Assembly: GCF_900116175.1 (NCBI RefSeq)
Contig: NZ_FPCH01000002.1
Location: 124,001-188,000 of the forward strand
Direction of reading: 5' to 3'
DNA length: 64,000 nucleotides
DNA from: Hyphomicrobium facile
GTDB taxonomy: Bacteria > Pseudomonadota > Alphaproteobacteria > Rhizobiales > Hyphomicrobiaceae
Numbering within the stretch: position 1 is the stretch's first letter; each line of letters opens with the position of its first letter. Of the stretch, positions 34,133 through 42,839 are shown piece after piece. Made by a program: the position numbers and the translations under genes. The notes beneath the pieces are model-generated. The model was not told the origin of the DNA and ran no database searches. It was given only the letters and a program-made list of their open reading frames with translations.

Positions 34133-35125
34133 TTACTCGAACTTATTCTCGTCGAAACCGAGAAGCTCCCACGTCCTCCGCATGTGCTCGGGTAGAGGCG
34201 CCGTCACGTCGATCGTTCCGCCCCTCGGATGCGGAATGACGAGACGACGGGCATGCAGGTGAAGTTTCTTGTCCATATTTTCCGCCGGCATATCCACGTC
34301 GCCTTCGTACTTGTTGTCGCCGACGATCGGATGGCCGATGAGATGCATATGCGCGCGCAATTGATGCTGGCGGCCAGTCACGGGCTTCAGCGAAACCCAG
34401 GATGCTTTCCGCGCGGCGCGATCGATAACCGAATAGTGCGTCGTCGCGTGCATGGCGACGTCCTGTTCGCCCGGGCGAGCCTTGCGCACCTTGTCGCCAT
34501 CGGGGCCAGAGGCCTTCACCAGCGCGGCTTCGATTTTTCCCTGGGGCGGCTTCGGCACACCCTTCACGAGCGCCCAATACGTTTTCGCTGCGGAGCGCGT
34601 CTGGAATGTGCGCCCGAGCTTCGCTGCGATGTCGCGCGATTTCGCAACGAGCAGCACGCCCGTCGTATCACGGTCGAGGCGATGGACGAGGCGCGGGCGT
34701 TCGCCGCCGAAACGGTCCGCCATGCCTTCGAGCATCCCGTCGATGTGCTTCTTCGTGCCGGTGCCGCCTTGCACGGCCAAGCCGAACACCTTGTTGAGAA
34801 CGAGCACGTGCTCGTCCTCGAAGATGATCATTTTCTCGATCAGGTCGCGGTCGCCCTTGGAGACGCCGGGCGGCGCCTGCAATCCGGGTGCCGCTTTCTT
34901 GGGCTGGCGGACGATGGCGGGCACGCGGATTTCCGATCCGGAGCGCACGCGGTCGTTGGCTTGGGCACGTTTGGAATCGATGCGAATTTGGCCGGAGCGC
35001 AAAAGCTTTTGCAGATACGTGTAGCCGACTTCCGGGAAATGGACACGGAACCAGCGGTCGAGGCGCATATCGTCCTCGCCCTCGGCGACGCGCAATGTTT
35101 CGACCTTGGCGGATGCAGTGGTCAT
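34133..35125 (-). CDS. rluC: RluC-type 23S rRNA pseudouridine synthase
   Basis: A 330-residue enzyme with an N-terminal S4 RNA-binding domain (about 15-75) and the RluA/C/D catalytic domain. The catalytic Asp lies in HRLDRDTTGVLLVAKS. The terminal part has GRQHQLRAHMHLIGHPIVGD, also diagnostic. It probably modifies U955/2504/2580-type positions of 23S rRNA, though RluA/RluD cannot be excluded. The start overlaps the crcB stop by 4 nt (ATGA). Confidence 0.92.
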   Translation of the reverse strand: MTTASAKVETLRVAEGEDDMRLDRWFRVHFPEVGYTYLQKLLRSGQIRIDSKRAQANDRVRSGSEIRVPAIVRQPKKAAPGLQAPPGVSKGDRDLIEKMIIFEDEHVLVLNKVFGLAVQGGTGTKKHIDGMLEGMADRFGGERPRLVHRLDRDTTGVLLVAKSRDIAAKLGRTFQTRSAAKTYWALVKGVPKPPQGKIEAALVKASGPDGDKVRKARPGEQDVAMHATTHYSVIDRAARKASWVSLKPVTGRQHQLRAHMHLIGHPIVGDNKYEGDVDMPAENMDKKLHLHARRLVIPHPRGGTIDVTAPLPEHMRRTWELLGFDENKFE

Positions 35126-35502
35126 GCGAGCACCCAGCGCATAACGATCAGGCCGGCAAAAATCGCGAGCAGGCTCAAAACGACGGACAGCAGAACGTAG
35201 CCAAACGCCGTCGTCATGTCGCCGCGCTCATAAAGGGTCGCGAACTCGAGCGAAAATGCCGAGAACGTCGTGAAGCCGCCGAGGATGCCGGTGGCGAAAA
35301 AGGTTCGCAGTTCGTTTGAGGCATTGAAACGCAGCGCCAGCGTTTCGATCAGCACGCCCATGAGAAATGAACCCAATATGTTGATCGTGAGCGTCGCCCA
35401 CGGAAATTCGATCAGGCCCGCGTGGGCGAACACCCGATTAATCAAAAATCGAAAGCCAGTGCCTATCGCACCGCCTGCCGAAGCAAGAAGCAGTAATCTC
35501 AT
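35122..35502 (-). CDS. crcB: Fluoride exporter CrcB
   Basis: A 126-residue Fluc-type fluoride channel with four membrane helices. The conserved motifs are GGAIGTGFRFLINR at the start, PWATLTINILGSFLMG and GILGGFTTFSAFS. The ATG at 35502 is the family start (MRLLLLASAGGA), and codons further upstream give a non-conserved stretch. Its stop overlaps the rluC ATG by 4 nt, and this pairing is common in alphaproteobacteria. No fluoride riboswitch was recognised upstream. Confidence 0.92.
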   Translation of the reverse strand: MRLLLLASAGGAIGTGFRFLINRVFAHAGLIEFPWATLTINILGSFLMGVLIETLALRFNASNELRTFFATGILGGFTTFSAFSLEFATLYERGDMTTAFGYVLLSVVLSLLAIFAGLIVMRWVLA

Positions 35503-35579
35503 CCGGAATCCCAATAAACCGATAAGGGCCCGTATAGCTCCGTTAGCTTCGCGTAGGAAGAGTGGCATCCTGGACGGGG

Positions 35580-36287
35580 TTAAACCGCATAGCCCGAAAG
35601 ATGGCCGATAGCGGCCGTCAGAGCCATTGCGAGCGCTCCCCAGAAGGTGACCCGCACGGTTGCACGCCAAACATTTGCCCCGCCGATGCGGGCTCCGACC
35701 ACGCCCAGTGCCGCAAGGCATATGAGCGAGGCGACGGTCACAATCAACGTTACGCGGCCGCCGGGTGCCGCAATCGCGGCCAGCAGCGGCACTGAAGCGC
35801 CAACAGCGAATGACGCCGCCGAGGCAAGGGCAGCGACGATCGGGCGGGCGATCGTCATGTCGGAAATACCAAGCTCCTCGCGCGCATGAGTGCCGAGGGC
35901 ATCGTGCGCCATAAGTTGCTTGGCGACCTGACGGGCCAGCGCAGGCTCGACGCCGCGTTTGGCATAGATATCAGCAAGCTCTTGCAGTTCGAATTCCGGC
36001 TGTTCGACAAGCTCTTTGCGTTCGCGCGCGAGGTCGGCTCCTTCGGCATCGGCTTGCGAGCTGACGGATACGTATTCGCCGGCCGCCATCGAGAGGGCAC
36101 CCGCGACGAGCCCGGCGATGCCCGCGATCACAATCGACTTTTGCGAGGAATCGGCAGCCGCAACACCGGCGATCAAGCTCGCGGTCGAAAGGATGCCGTC
36201 GTTCGCGCCGAGCACGGCGGCACGGAGCCAGTTCAATCGTTCGACGACGTGCTGTTCGGCTGTGGCCACGGCTTGCTTCGCTTCCAT
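35580..36287 (-). CDS. VIT1/CCC1-family iron/manganese transporter
   Basis: A 235-residue membrane protein. The first helix region contains RAAVLGANDGILSTASLIAGV, and the second AGALSMAAGEYVSVSSQAD, both signatures of the family. The hydrophilic metal-binding loop (ARERKELVEQPEFELQELAD) precedes three C-terminal helices. Plant and yeast members move Fe2+/Mn2+ into vacuoles, and bacterial ones are thought to export metals. The ATG at 36287 is preferred over 36335. Confidence 0.9.
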   Translation of the reverse strand: MEAKQAVATAEQHVVERLNWLRAAVLGANDGILSTASLIAGVAAADSSQKSIVIAGIAGLVAGALSMAAGEYVSVSSQADAEGADLARERKELVEQPEFELQELADIYAKRGVEPALARQVAKQLMAHDALGTHAREELGISDMTIARPIVAALASAASFAVGASVPLLAAIAAPGGRVTLIVTVASLICLAALGVVGARIGGANVWRATVRVTFWGALAMALTAAIGHLSGYAV

Positions 36288-36310
36288 TATCTCAAGTCCA
36301 TGGCTTTGGA

Positions 36311-36967
36311 TTACGTGCGGGTGTGGGCGCCGCACCAGCCCGGCAGATATCCGGCATCCGGACTCTTGGCGAAGTCGAGGGATTTCTGCAATGCCGTTTC
36401 GAAATCGCTTTTGGCGGTCTTCGCGTCGACCCGCCGGCGCAGCGCGTCGGCCCAGAGAAATTCGCTAAAGGGCGTCGTGTCCTTGGCGTATCCGCCCGCG
36501 AAACGCAGCTCGCCCGCCAAACTGCGATAGGGATCGTCTACGAGATCTGCAACGCTTTTGGGTAGAGCCGTGCGGGGCTGGCGCTGTCCATCCGCGTCGA
36601 AGGGATGCATCCAGCCGCGATTGTCCATGAACGTCCAAAACTCATCCTTCTCGAGGGCGCGGAGATCGGCGACCGGCGAGACGAGAATCTGCTCGACGCC
36701 TTCTTCGTACAGCGCACGCGCAAGATGGTGATGATCGACGACGTAATAGCGGCCTTTCGGACCGCGCACGACGGGGATCATGTGACGGCCGAGGAATTGG
36801 CCCGACTTGGTTGGCGCGAGGCCGCGCCAGTCCTGACGCTTTTGCTCGACCTCCCGCATGCCGACGGTCATTTGCGTGGGGCGGAGTTCCGAGATTGTGA
36901 CGGGGTGAAGCGACGGCGTCGGCGATTGAGACGCGGTCGTGGAATCAGCTTGAGCCATCTTGACCAT
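36311..36967 (-). CDS. ParB-like nuclease-domain protein (ParBc_2 type)
   Basis: A 218-residue protein. The core is ParB-like: MTVGMREVEQKR, then VVDHHHLARALYEEG with three successive His residues, fitting the ParBc_2 family of putative nucleases rather than chromosome-segregation ParB. No parS-binding HTH is present. The Ser/Thr-rich start is unstructured. The VIT1-like gene starts 23 nt downstream on the same strand and may be co-transcribed. Activity unproven. Confidence 0.8.
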   Translation of the reverse strand: MVKMAQADSTTASQSPTPSLHPVTISELRPTQMTVGMREVEQKRQDWRGLAPTKSGQFLGRHMIPVVRGPKGRYYVVDHHHLARALYEEGVEQILVSPVADLRALEKDEFWTFMDNRGWMHPFDADGQRQPRTALPKSVADLVDDPYRSLAGELRFAGGYAKDTTPFSEFLWADALRRRVDAKTAKSDFETALQKSLDFAKSPDAGYLPGWCGAHTRT

Positions 36968-37116
36968 CCAGAATACAGCCGGAAGTGAAGCTTCGACCAG
37001 TCCTTTGCTTGTAGCGGAATTCGGCCGCCAACGGACTTACCAAAACTTAAAGATCGACCTCAAATCTCTGGGCCGAAAATCTCTGGGCCGATGGAACGCT
37101 TCATCGGGTTTTGTAA

Positions 37117-38430
37117 TTATTTGTTCCGTTCGGCTCTGAGCTTCGCCCAGTAGTCCAGACGCTTCCTGATCTCGCGCTCAAAACCGCGTTCCGGCGGATC
37201 GTAATACTGCGGGCGCTTCCGAAACTCGTCAGGAAAATAGTTCTGGCCCGAGAACGCGTCTGGCTGATCGTGATCGTAACGGTAGTCGGAGCCGTAGCCC
37301 TCCTCCTCCATCAGCTTCGTCGGTGCGTTGAGGATCGTCTTCGGAGGCGACAGCGAGCCGTGCTCCTTCGCCGCCCGCATCGCAGCTTTGAAGGCGACAT
37401 AGTTAGCGTTCGATTTCGGGGCCGTCGCGAGGTAGATGACCGCTTCGGCCAATGCGAGCTCGCCTTCGGGGCTTCCGAGAAAATCGAAGGCGTCCTTCGC
37501 CGCATTGCAGACGACGAGCGCCTGCGGATCTGCGAGGCCGATGTCCTCGACCGCCATGCGCACCAATCGGCGAGCGAGAAAGAGACGGTCTTCGCCGCCA
37601 TCGAGCATGCGGCAGAAATAGTATAGCGCCGCATCCGGATCTGATCCGCGCACGGCCTTATGCAGAGCCGAGATCAGATTGTAGTGGCCTTCGCGCGACT
37701 TGTCGTAAAGCGGCGCGCGGCGCTGCACGAGCTTGACCAAGGCTTCGCGGTCGAGCGCTTTGCCCTTCGTTGGTGCGGCGGCGAATACGTCCTCGACGAG
37801 ATTGAGAATGGCGCGGCCATCGCCGTCCGCCATCCCCTTCAGTGCACTGCGGGCGTCGTCATTCAGCGGGAGCGGGCGGCCAACCTCGGTCTCGGCGCGA
37901 GACAGGATCGTCTCGAGGTTTGCATCATCGAGCCTGTTCAACACCAGGACGTTGGCGCGCGACAGGACGGCGGCGTTGAGTTCGAACGATGGGTTTTCCG
38001 TCGTTGCGCCGACGAGCGTGATCGTCCCATCTTCCATGTACGGCAGGAAGCTGTCCTGCTGCGAGCGGTTGAAGCGATGGATCTCGTCGATGAAGAGCAG
38101 CGTGCCTTTGCCCTGCTCGCGCATCATCTTGGCGCGCTCGAAGGCTTTGCGAAGATCGGCGACCCCTGAAAAGATCGCGGAAAGCTGCTCGAATGCGAGC
38201 TTCGTTTCATTGGCGAGAAGGCGCGCGATCGTCGTTTTGCCGGAGCCCGGCGGCCCCCAGAAAATGAGGCTCGGGACGCGGCCGCTTTTCAGCATGCGCG
38301 TCAGCGTGCCGTCGGGCCCGACGATGTGGTCCTGGCCGACGACCTCGGCGAGCGTTTTCGGGCGCAGACGGTCGGCAAGCGGACGCGGCGCGCTTTTTTC
38401 AAGTCCGGCAGCTTCGAAGAGATTGGCCAT
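37117..38430 (-). CDS. rarA: Replication-associated recombination protein A (AAA+ ATPase)
   Basis: A 437-residue clamp-loader-like ATPase (RarA/MgsA) acting at stalled forks. Walker A is GPPGSGKTT, Walker B is LLFIDEIHRFN and sensor 1 is VGATTENPSF. The start PLADRLRPKTLAEVVGQDHI and the C-terminal tetramerisation region (SDYRYDHDQPDAFSGQNYFP) are typical. The ATG at 38430 begins MANLFEAAGLEKS. It lies 73 nt after the bactofilin-like gene and downstream of degQ on the same strand, the usual alphaproteobacterial order. Confidence 0.94.
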   Translation of the reverse strand: MANLFEAAGLEKSAPRPLADRLRPKTLAEVVGQDHIVGPDGTLTRMLKSGRVPSLIFWGPPGSGKTTIARLLANETKLAFEQLSAIFSGVADLRKAFERAKMMREQGKGTLLFIDEIHRFNRSQQDSFLPYMEDGTITLVGATTENPSFELNAAVLSRANVLVLNRLDDANLETILSRAETEVGRPLPLNDDARSALKGMADGDGRAILNLVEDVFAAAPTKGKALDREALVKLVQRRAPLYDKSREGHYNLISALHKAVRGSDPDAALYYFCRMLDGGEDRLFLARRLVRMAVEDIGLADPQALVVCNAAKDAFDFLGSPEGELALAEAVIYLATAPKSNANYVAFKAAMRAAKEHGSLSPPKTILNAPTKLMEEEGYGSDYRYDHDQPDAFSGQNYFPDEFRKRPQYYDPPERGFEREIRKRLDYWAKLRAERNK

Positions 38431-38503
38431 GCGGGGTTTATATATGGCCGCGGGCGCGCCGTCCAAATGGCAAAGCTGTCGCTCCACCAAGTATCAAACC
38501 CTC

Positions 38504-39157
38504 CTAATCGCGCACCGCGACGTTGACGGTCTTTGCGGGGCCGGAGTTCGAGCCGGAGAGGTCCGTCACCTGGACATTGAACCGGGCTTTCTGAGCATCC
38601 GAGCCGTCGTGCGCGAAATAGACGATGCCCTTCTCGAGGTCGGCTTGGGAGAAGGAGCTGACCGGGAGCTTCGGGTTGCTCGAAAGCGCCAGATAGCCGC
38701 CGGCGGCGTTCGAGATTTGAAAATGCAGATCCTCGGGCTTGTCGTCGGGATCGAGGGCGTTGAGATCGGCCGTCGTGATGCGGACCGCGCCGCCCTTCGG
38801 AACGGTGAGATCCAGGTCGCCGCCGATGGTCGGGGGAATGTTGCGCACGTGTGCGGATAGCTCGCCGCCCTCTTCCATCGACAGGCGGCCGTATTTTATT
38901 TTTCCGGCGGCGTGGCCTGTGCTCTTGATCTGGATGAGTTGCTGAACCCGCACATCGCCTTGGATGTGCCCGCGGATTTCGGCAGTGTCGGAATTGACGC
39001 TTCCGAAGAGCTGGCCGCCTTCCTGGACGACGACTTCGGACGCGGAAACCTTGCCCTCGACGTAGCCCCAGATTTCGACTTTCTGGCCGCCGCTCTTCAC
39101 CTCACCCTTGAGGACGGCGCCCTCGCCGATGATCAGCACACCACGACTATCGGCCAT
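38504..39157 (-). CDS. Bactofilin fused to a CSPG/cadherin-like repeat
   Basis: A 217-residue protein. Residues 8-100 form a bactofilin beta-helix, with strand repeats such as GVLIIGEGAVLKGEVKSGG, GYVEGKVSASEVVV and AEIRGHIQGDVRV. Bactofilins polymerise into nucleotide-free filaments at the cell envelope. Residues 120-217 match a CSPG/cadherin-like repeat: AVRITTADLNALDPDD, LHFQISNAAGGYLALSS and SFSQADLEKGIVYFAHDG. That module is normally part of extracellular adhesins, so the fusion is odd. The ATG at 39157 (MADSRG) follows a G-rich binding site. It lies between degQ and rarA on the same strand. Confidence 0.82.
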   Translation of the reverse strand: MADSRGVLIIGEGAVLKGEVKSGGQKVEIWGYVEGKVSASEVVVQEGGQLFGSVNSDTAEIRGHIQGDVRVQQLIQIKSTGHAAGKIKYGRLSMEEGGELSAHVRNIPPTIGGDLDLTVPKGGAVRITTADLNALDPDDKPEDLHFQISNAAGGYLALSSNPKLPVSSFSQADLEKGIVYFAHDGSDAQKARFNVQVTDLSGSNSGPAKTVNVAVRD

Positions 39158-39332
39158 CGGCGAACCCCCGTTACGCAAACTACCCCTTATGGCGGCATCG
39201 CCGCCGAGGCACCGTCTGCCATGAATTTGTCAGCTTATCGACGGACCGGGCCGTCGAACGCCGACACGGTTAACGGCACCTTACCCTGACGCGGGTTCAG
39301 TTCGGCCACGAGTTTCAGCCGGGCACTTTGTT

Positions 39333-40766
39333 TCAGCCCGGCACTTGGAGCTGCAGCACGCGCTCGCCGCGTTTGACCGAGATTTGCCATAGCCGTTTGC
39401 GGGTCGAGAGGGCCTTTTCCGCGTCGTCGACGTTGGCGATCTGATCGGTGCCTATTGCGGCGATGATATCGCCCGGCTTGAAGCCGAACGTCTGGGCGGT
39501 CGATCCATCGCGCACGGAGGTAACGACGACGCCCTCCGACTGGTCGAGCCCAAGTTCATCGGCGACCGACGGCAGGATGTTCGAAATTCTCGCGCCGTCG
39601 AGCGGATGGTTGCCCGACAGGTTTTTCGCATCGTCCTTGCCGGGCTTCGGCGCGCCGACGAGCGGCAGATTGACATCGACCGCCTTGTTGCTGCGGAGGA
39701 CGGTCAGGCGGGCGCTCTGACCAATGCCTTTCGTGGTCAAGCGATAGTAGACGCCGCGCGCGTCGATGACTTCGACGCCATCAACAGCGGTGATGACGTC
39801 GCCCGCTTCGAGGCCGGCGTCGGCTGCAGGGCCCTTATCGTAAAGGCGGGTTACGACGGCGCCGGAAACACGGTTCAGACCGAGGCCCTGGGCGATGTCG
39901 TGGGACATGGCCTCGAGCTTGGCGCCGATCCACGGCCTTTCGACTTTCCGGCCTCCGGCTGCGCTGTCCGCGTAGAGGCGTACCAGGTTCGACGGGATCG
40001 CGAAGCCGATGCCGACGGAGCCGCCGGATTGCGAATAGATCATCGTATTGATGCCGACGAGGCGGCCCGACATATCAACAAGCGCTCCGCCCGAGTTGCC
40101 GGGGTTGATGGCGGCGTCGGTCTGAATGAAGACCTGGCTGTCGGATTGCCCGACCTCGGAGCGCGACAACGCCGAGACGATGCCGCTCGTCACAGTCTGG
40201 CCGACGCCGAACGGGTTGCCGATCGCCAGCACGAGATCGCCGACTTCGAGGCTGTCGGAATCGTCGAAGCGAAGATAGGGGAAGCTTCCGTCGCCGCCGT
40301 CGATCTTCAGGACGGCAATGTCGGCTTTCTCGTCTTGAGCGATGACCTTTGCATCGAACTCGCGCTTGTCCGTCAGCGCGACGCGGATGGCCGTGTCGCC
40401 GCCGCCCTTGATCACGTGGGTATTCGTTACGATCAGGCCCTCGGGACTGACGATGACGCCGGAGCCCAAAGAACTCATCACCCGTTCCGACGGACGGCCG
40501 AGCGCCCTGCCGAAGAACTGACGGAAAAAGGGATCGTTGGCGAACGGGGAGTCGAACGTCTGGACGCGGGTTCGAACATAGACGTTGACGACCGCGGGCG
40601 CCGCTTTTTTCACGATCGGTGAAAACGAATACTGCGCGGCTTCGCGAGAGGGCGGCGGCACTTTCTCTTGGGCAAACGAGACCTCGGCCGGACTGAAGAG
40701 CTTCGGTGCAACGCTCAGGCCCAAGATGGCGGCTGCGCAAACCAGAACGAGGTTTTTCATGGTCAT
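39333..40766 (-). CDS. degQ: DegQ/HtrA-family periplasmic serine protease
   Basis: A 477-residue periplasmic quality-control protease. A signal peptide (KNLVLVCAAAILGLSVAP) is followed by the trypsin-like domain with His117 (TNTHVI), Asp149 (KADIAVLKI) and Ser225 (NPGNSGGALVD). Two PDZ domains follow (about 270-360 and 385-475), though the second is divergent. The ATG at 40766 is chosen for its GGAAGA binding site; ATGs at 40760 and 40802 are alternatives. It heads a run of minus-strand genes with the bactofilin and rarA. Confidence 0.92.
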   Translation of the reverse strand: MTMKNLVLVCAAAILGLSVAPKLFSPAEVSFAQEKVPPPSREAAQYSFSPIVKKAAPAVVNVYVRTRVQTFDSPFANDPFFRQFFGRALGRPSERVMSSLGSGVIVSPEGLIVTNTHVIKGGGDTAIRVALTDKREFDAKVIAQDEKADIAVLKIDGGDGSFPYLRFDDSDSLEVGDLVLAIGNPFGVGQTVTSGIVSALSRSEVGQSDSQVFIQTDAAINPGNSGGALVDMSGRLVGINTMIYSQSGGSVGIGFAIPSNLVRLYADSAAGGRKVERPWIGAKLEAMSHDIAQGLGLNRVSGAVVTRLYDKGPAADAGLEAGDVITAVDGVEVIDARGVYYRLTTKGIGQSARLTVLRSNKAVDVNLPLVGAPKPGKDDAKNLSGNHPLDGARISNILPSVADELGLDQSEGVVVTSVRDGSTAQTFGFKPGDIIAAIGTDQIANVDDAEKALSTRKRLWQISVKRGERVLQLQVPG

Positions 40767-40859
40767 CGATGAGTTCTTCCAGGTGGGAATCGTGGTGGTC
40801 AAATATCGCGCGGCCCTGATCTAGTCCAATCAGCCGGGAGAAATATGTCCAGGAGCCGG

Positions 40860-41888
40860 CTAGATCAACTTGAGCTCTCGTAATGATCGGATCGCGGCCG
40901 TTGCGGCCTCGTCCGCAGGGCGCAGGTCGAGGCCAAGGCCCTTCTTGGCGTTTTCGTTGCTGTAAGCCTTTTGCTCGCCAAGCTCGGGGAGAACCGTTCG
41001 CATCCGCTTGTCAACGGTCGCGAGCGCCCGCACCGCGAAATCGGGAAGCTCGAACTTCGGGACCTTGGAGGCGAGATCCGGCAACTCGCGCGCCACGATC
41101 CGGCCAAGCCCATAGAGGCTCATCTGCCCTTCTCCGATCAGATAGCGGTTGCCCTCCGCCTCCGGCGTCAGTGCGCCTTTGACGTGCGCTGCGGCCACAT
41201 CCCGCACGTCGGCTACCGGGAAGCTGATCCTCGGGACGGCCGGATAAACGCCCCGCGCCATGACGCGATAAAGCTCGTGCGACGTCGAAAGATCGCCGTC
41301 GAGCGCCGGCCCCTGCACGAAGCTCGGATTGATGACGACGAGCGCGGGAGCGCCCGGCTCCGACTCGATGAAATCCCAAGCCGCTTTTTCGGCGATCGTC
41401 TTCGACTTTATGTAGGGGGTCAGATCGCGGCGCGTTTCATCCGTGACGTCGGCTTCCGAATAGACGTGGCCCTTGGGAACGTCGCTCGGATAGAAGATCG
41501 CGACCGTCGATGAGGTGAGGACCACGCGCCCGACTGCGCCTCGCGTCGCGGCCCTCAACACGCGCAAGGTTCCATCGACTGCCGGACGGATCACCTCTTC
41601 CGGATCGTTCGGCTGGGCGATCGGAAACGGCGACGCCGTATGAACGACGATTTCGCTGCCGGCGACGGCTTCATCCCACCCGCCGTCGCCCGAAAGGTCA
41701 GCAACGATAAACGACACTTTCTCGGGATCGCAGCCGAGCTTGGCCAGCGCGCGACGGACTTCGTCCGCCTTATCCATGCTTCGGAGCGTTCCCCGAACCG
41801 CAAAGCCGCGCCGCAGGAATTCGGCGATCGTATACTTGGCAATGAGGCCGCTTGCGCCGGTGACGACGACCGGAGGATTTGCTGCCAT
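40860..41888 (-). CDS. NAD-dependent epimerase/reductase (extended SDR)
   Basis: A 342-residue extended SDR resembling dihydroflavonol-4-reductase and aldehyde reductases. VVTGASGLIAKY is the cofactor motif. VLTSSTVAI carries the Ser, and PYIKSKTIAEKAAW the Tyr and Lys. The region VINPSFVQGPAL is family-typical. An ATG 12 nt upstream (41900) is equally possible. It lies between rplQ and degQ, a place normally without an intervening gene in this conserved neighbourhood, so it may be a lineage-specific insertion. Confidence 0.88.
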   Translation of the reverse strand: MAANPPVVVTGASGLIAKYTIAEFLRRGFAVRGTLRSMDKADEVRRALAKLGCDPEKVSFIVADLSGDGGWDEAVAGSEIVVHTASPFPIAQPNDPEEVIRPAVDGTLRVLRAATRGAVGRVVLTSSTVAIFYPSDVPKGHVYSEADVTDETRRDLTPYIKSKTIAEKAAWDFIESEPGAPALVVINPSFVQGPALDGDLSTSHELYRVMARGVYPAVPRISFPVADVRDVAAAHVKGALTPEAEGNRYLIGEGQMSLYGLGRIVARELPDLASKVPKFELPDFAVRALATVDKRMRTVLPELGEQKAYSNENAKKGLGLDLRPADEAATAAIRSLRELKLI

Positions 41889-42164
41889 GCCGCAAGACAC
41901 CTATCGGCCGCCGGTGCGCCCCGCGCGCTCCGATCTATCGGATAATGTTGCAGAATGCACCCGGATGGCAAGGGCAACAAAATGGCCGTGGAATCTCGGT
42001 TTCAGGCGCTGTCCTGCCCGGGACGCAACCCCGGCGGGAGCGCGTCACACGCCTGCAATAACAGGGGTCTTAGTGTGCGCCCCAGCTGAAGAGGGCACAT
42101 CGTTGCGCGCATCGCCTGCAGACTAAATCCCGCGCCTGCGAACCGATCGCGCCAGAGCCCTCAA
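41889..42164. other. Intergenic region between rplQ terminator and reductase gene
   Basis: No supported gene. It should hold the promoter of the reductase gene, but I see no convincing -35/-10 pair. Confidence 0.35.
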
Positions 42165-42204
42165 AGCGAAACCCCGGCGCTTTAGGGCGCCGGGGTTTTT
42201 AAAA
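42165..42204 (-). terminator. Terminator of the alpha operon (after rplQ)
   Basis: A 12-bp perfect stem AAACCCCGGCGC (42169-42180) and GCGCCGGGGTTT (42187-42198) with a 6-nt loop. It lies 28 nt beyond the rplQ stop and has short T-runs on both strands. Confidence 0.85.
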
Positions 42205-42225
42205 CTGGGTAATCGGTGACGAAGC

Positions 42226-42654
42226 TCAGTTCGAAGCGGCCTGCTCGGCGAGCATCGCTTCGTGACGGGCCTTGTCCTCGGCGCCCTTCACGTTCTCGTC
42301 GCGATCAACGAGTTCGATGACGGCGCGGGGTGAGTTGTCACCGTAGCGGAAACCGGCCTTCAGCACGCGCGTATAGCCGCCGTTGCGGTCCTTGTAACGC
42401 GGTCCGAGAATGTCGAAGAGCTTCTTGACCATGTCTTCATCGCGGAGGCGGGCAATTGCCAAACGGCGCGAGTTCAAGTCGCCGCGCTTCGCGAGTGTGA
42501 TGTACTTGTCGACGACGCGCTTCAGGTCTTTCGCCTTCGGCAGCGTGGTGACGATCTGCTCGTGCTTGATCAGAGCTGCGGCCATGTTCGAGAACATTGC
42601 CTGACGGTGGCCGACGTGACGGCCGAAGCGGCGGCCAAGCTTCTTGTGTCGCAT
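42226..42654 (-). CDS. rplQ: 50S ribosomal protein L17 (bL17)
   Basis: A 142-residue large-subunit protein and the last gene of the alpha operon, followed by a strong terminator. The conserved start [20 protein letters not shown] sets the ATG at 42654; an upstream in-frame stretch is not conserved. A Glu/Asp/Ala-rich tail extends the C-terminus slightly beyond E. coli L17. Confidence 0.97.
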   Translation of the reverse strand: MRHKKLGRRFGRHVGHRQAMFSNMAAALIKHEQIVTTLPKAKDLKRVVDKYITLAKRGDLNSRRLAIARLRDEDMVKKLFDILGPRYKDRNGGYTRVLKAGFRYGDNSPRAVIELVDRDENVKGAEDKARHEAMLAEQAASN

Positions 42655-42839
42655 AGTGTCTTCATCCTTACATTGTTGGCCCGCGGCGCATGCTGCAGGC
42701 TTGAATTGACCGTTGGCTACTTCTGCCATCCGGTTGGCGCGGGAGTTTCTATGGCCTCACCTTCGCCGTCGCATTCCGGTGCTGTTGAGCTATCCGGATC
42801 ATTTCAGCCGGCCCGCGAAGTGCAAGCCGGCTGGAATTC

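Noticed and set aside
36311-36967. Chromosome-partitioning ParB
   Set aside because: No HTH or ParA partner; the motif fits the ParBc_2 type, so a segregation role is not supported.
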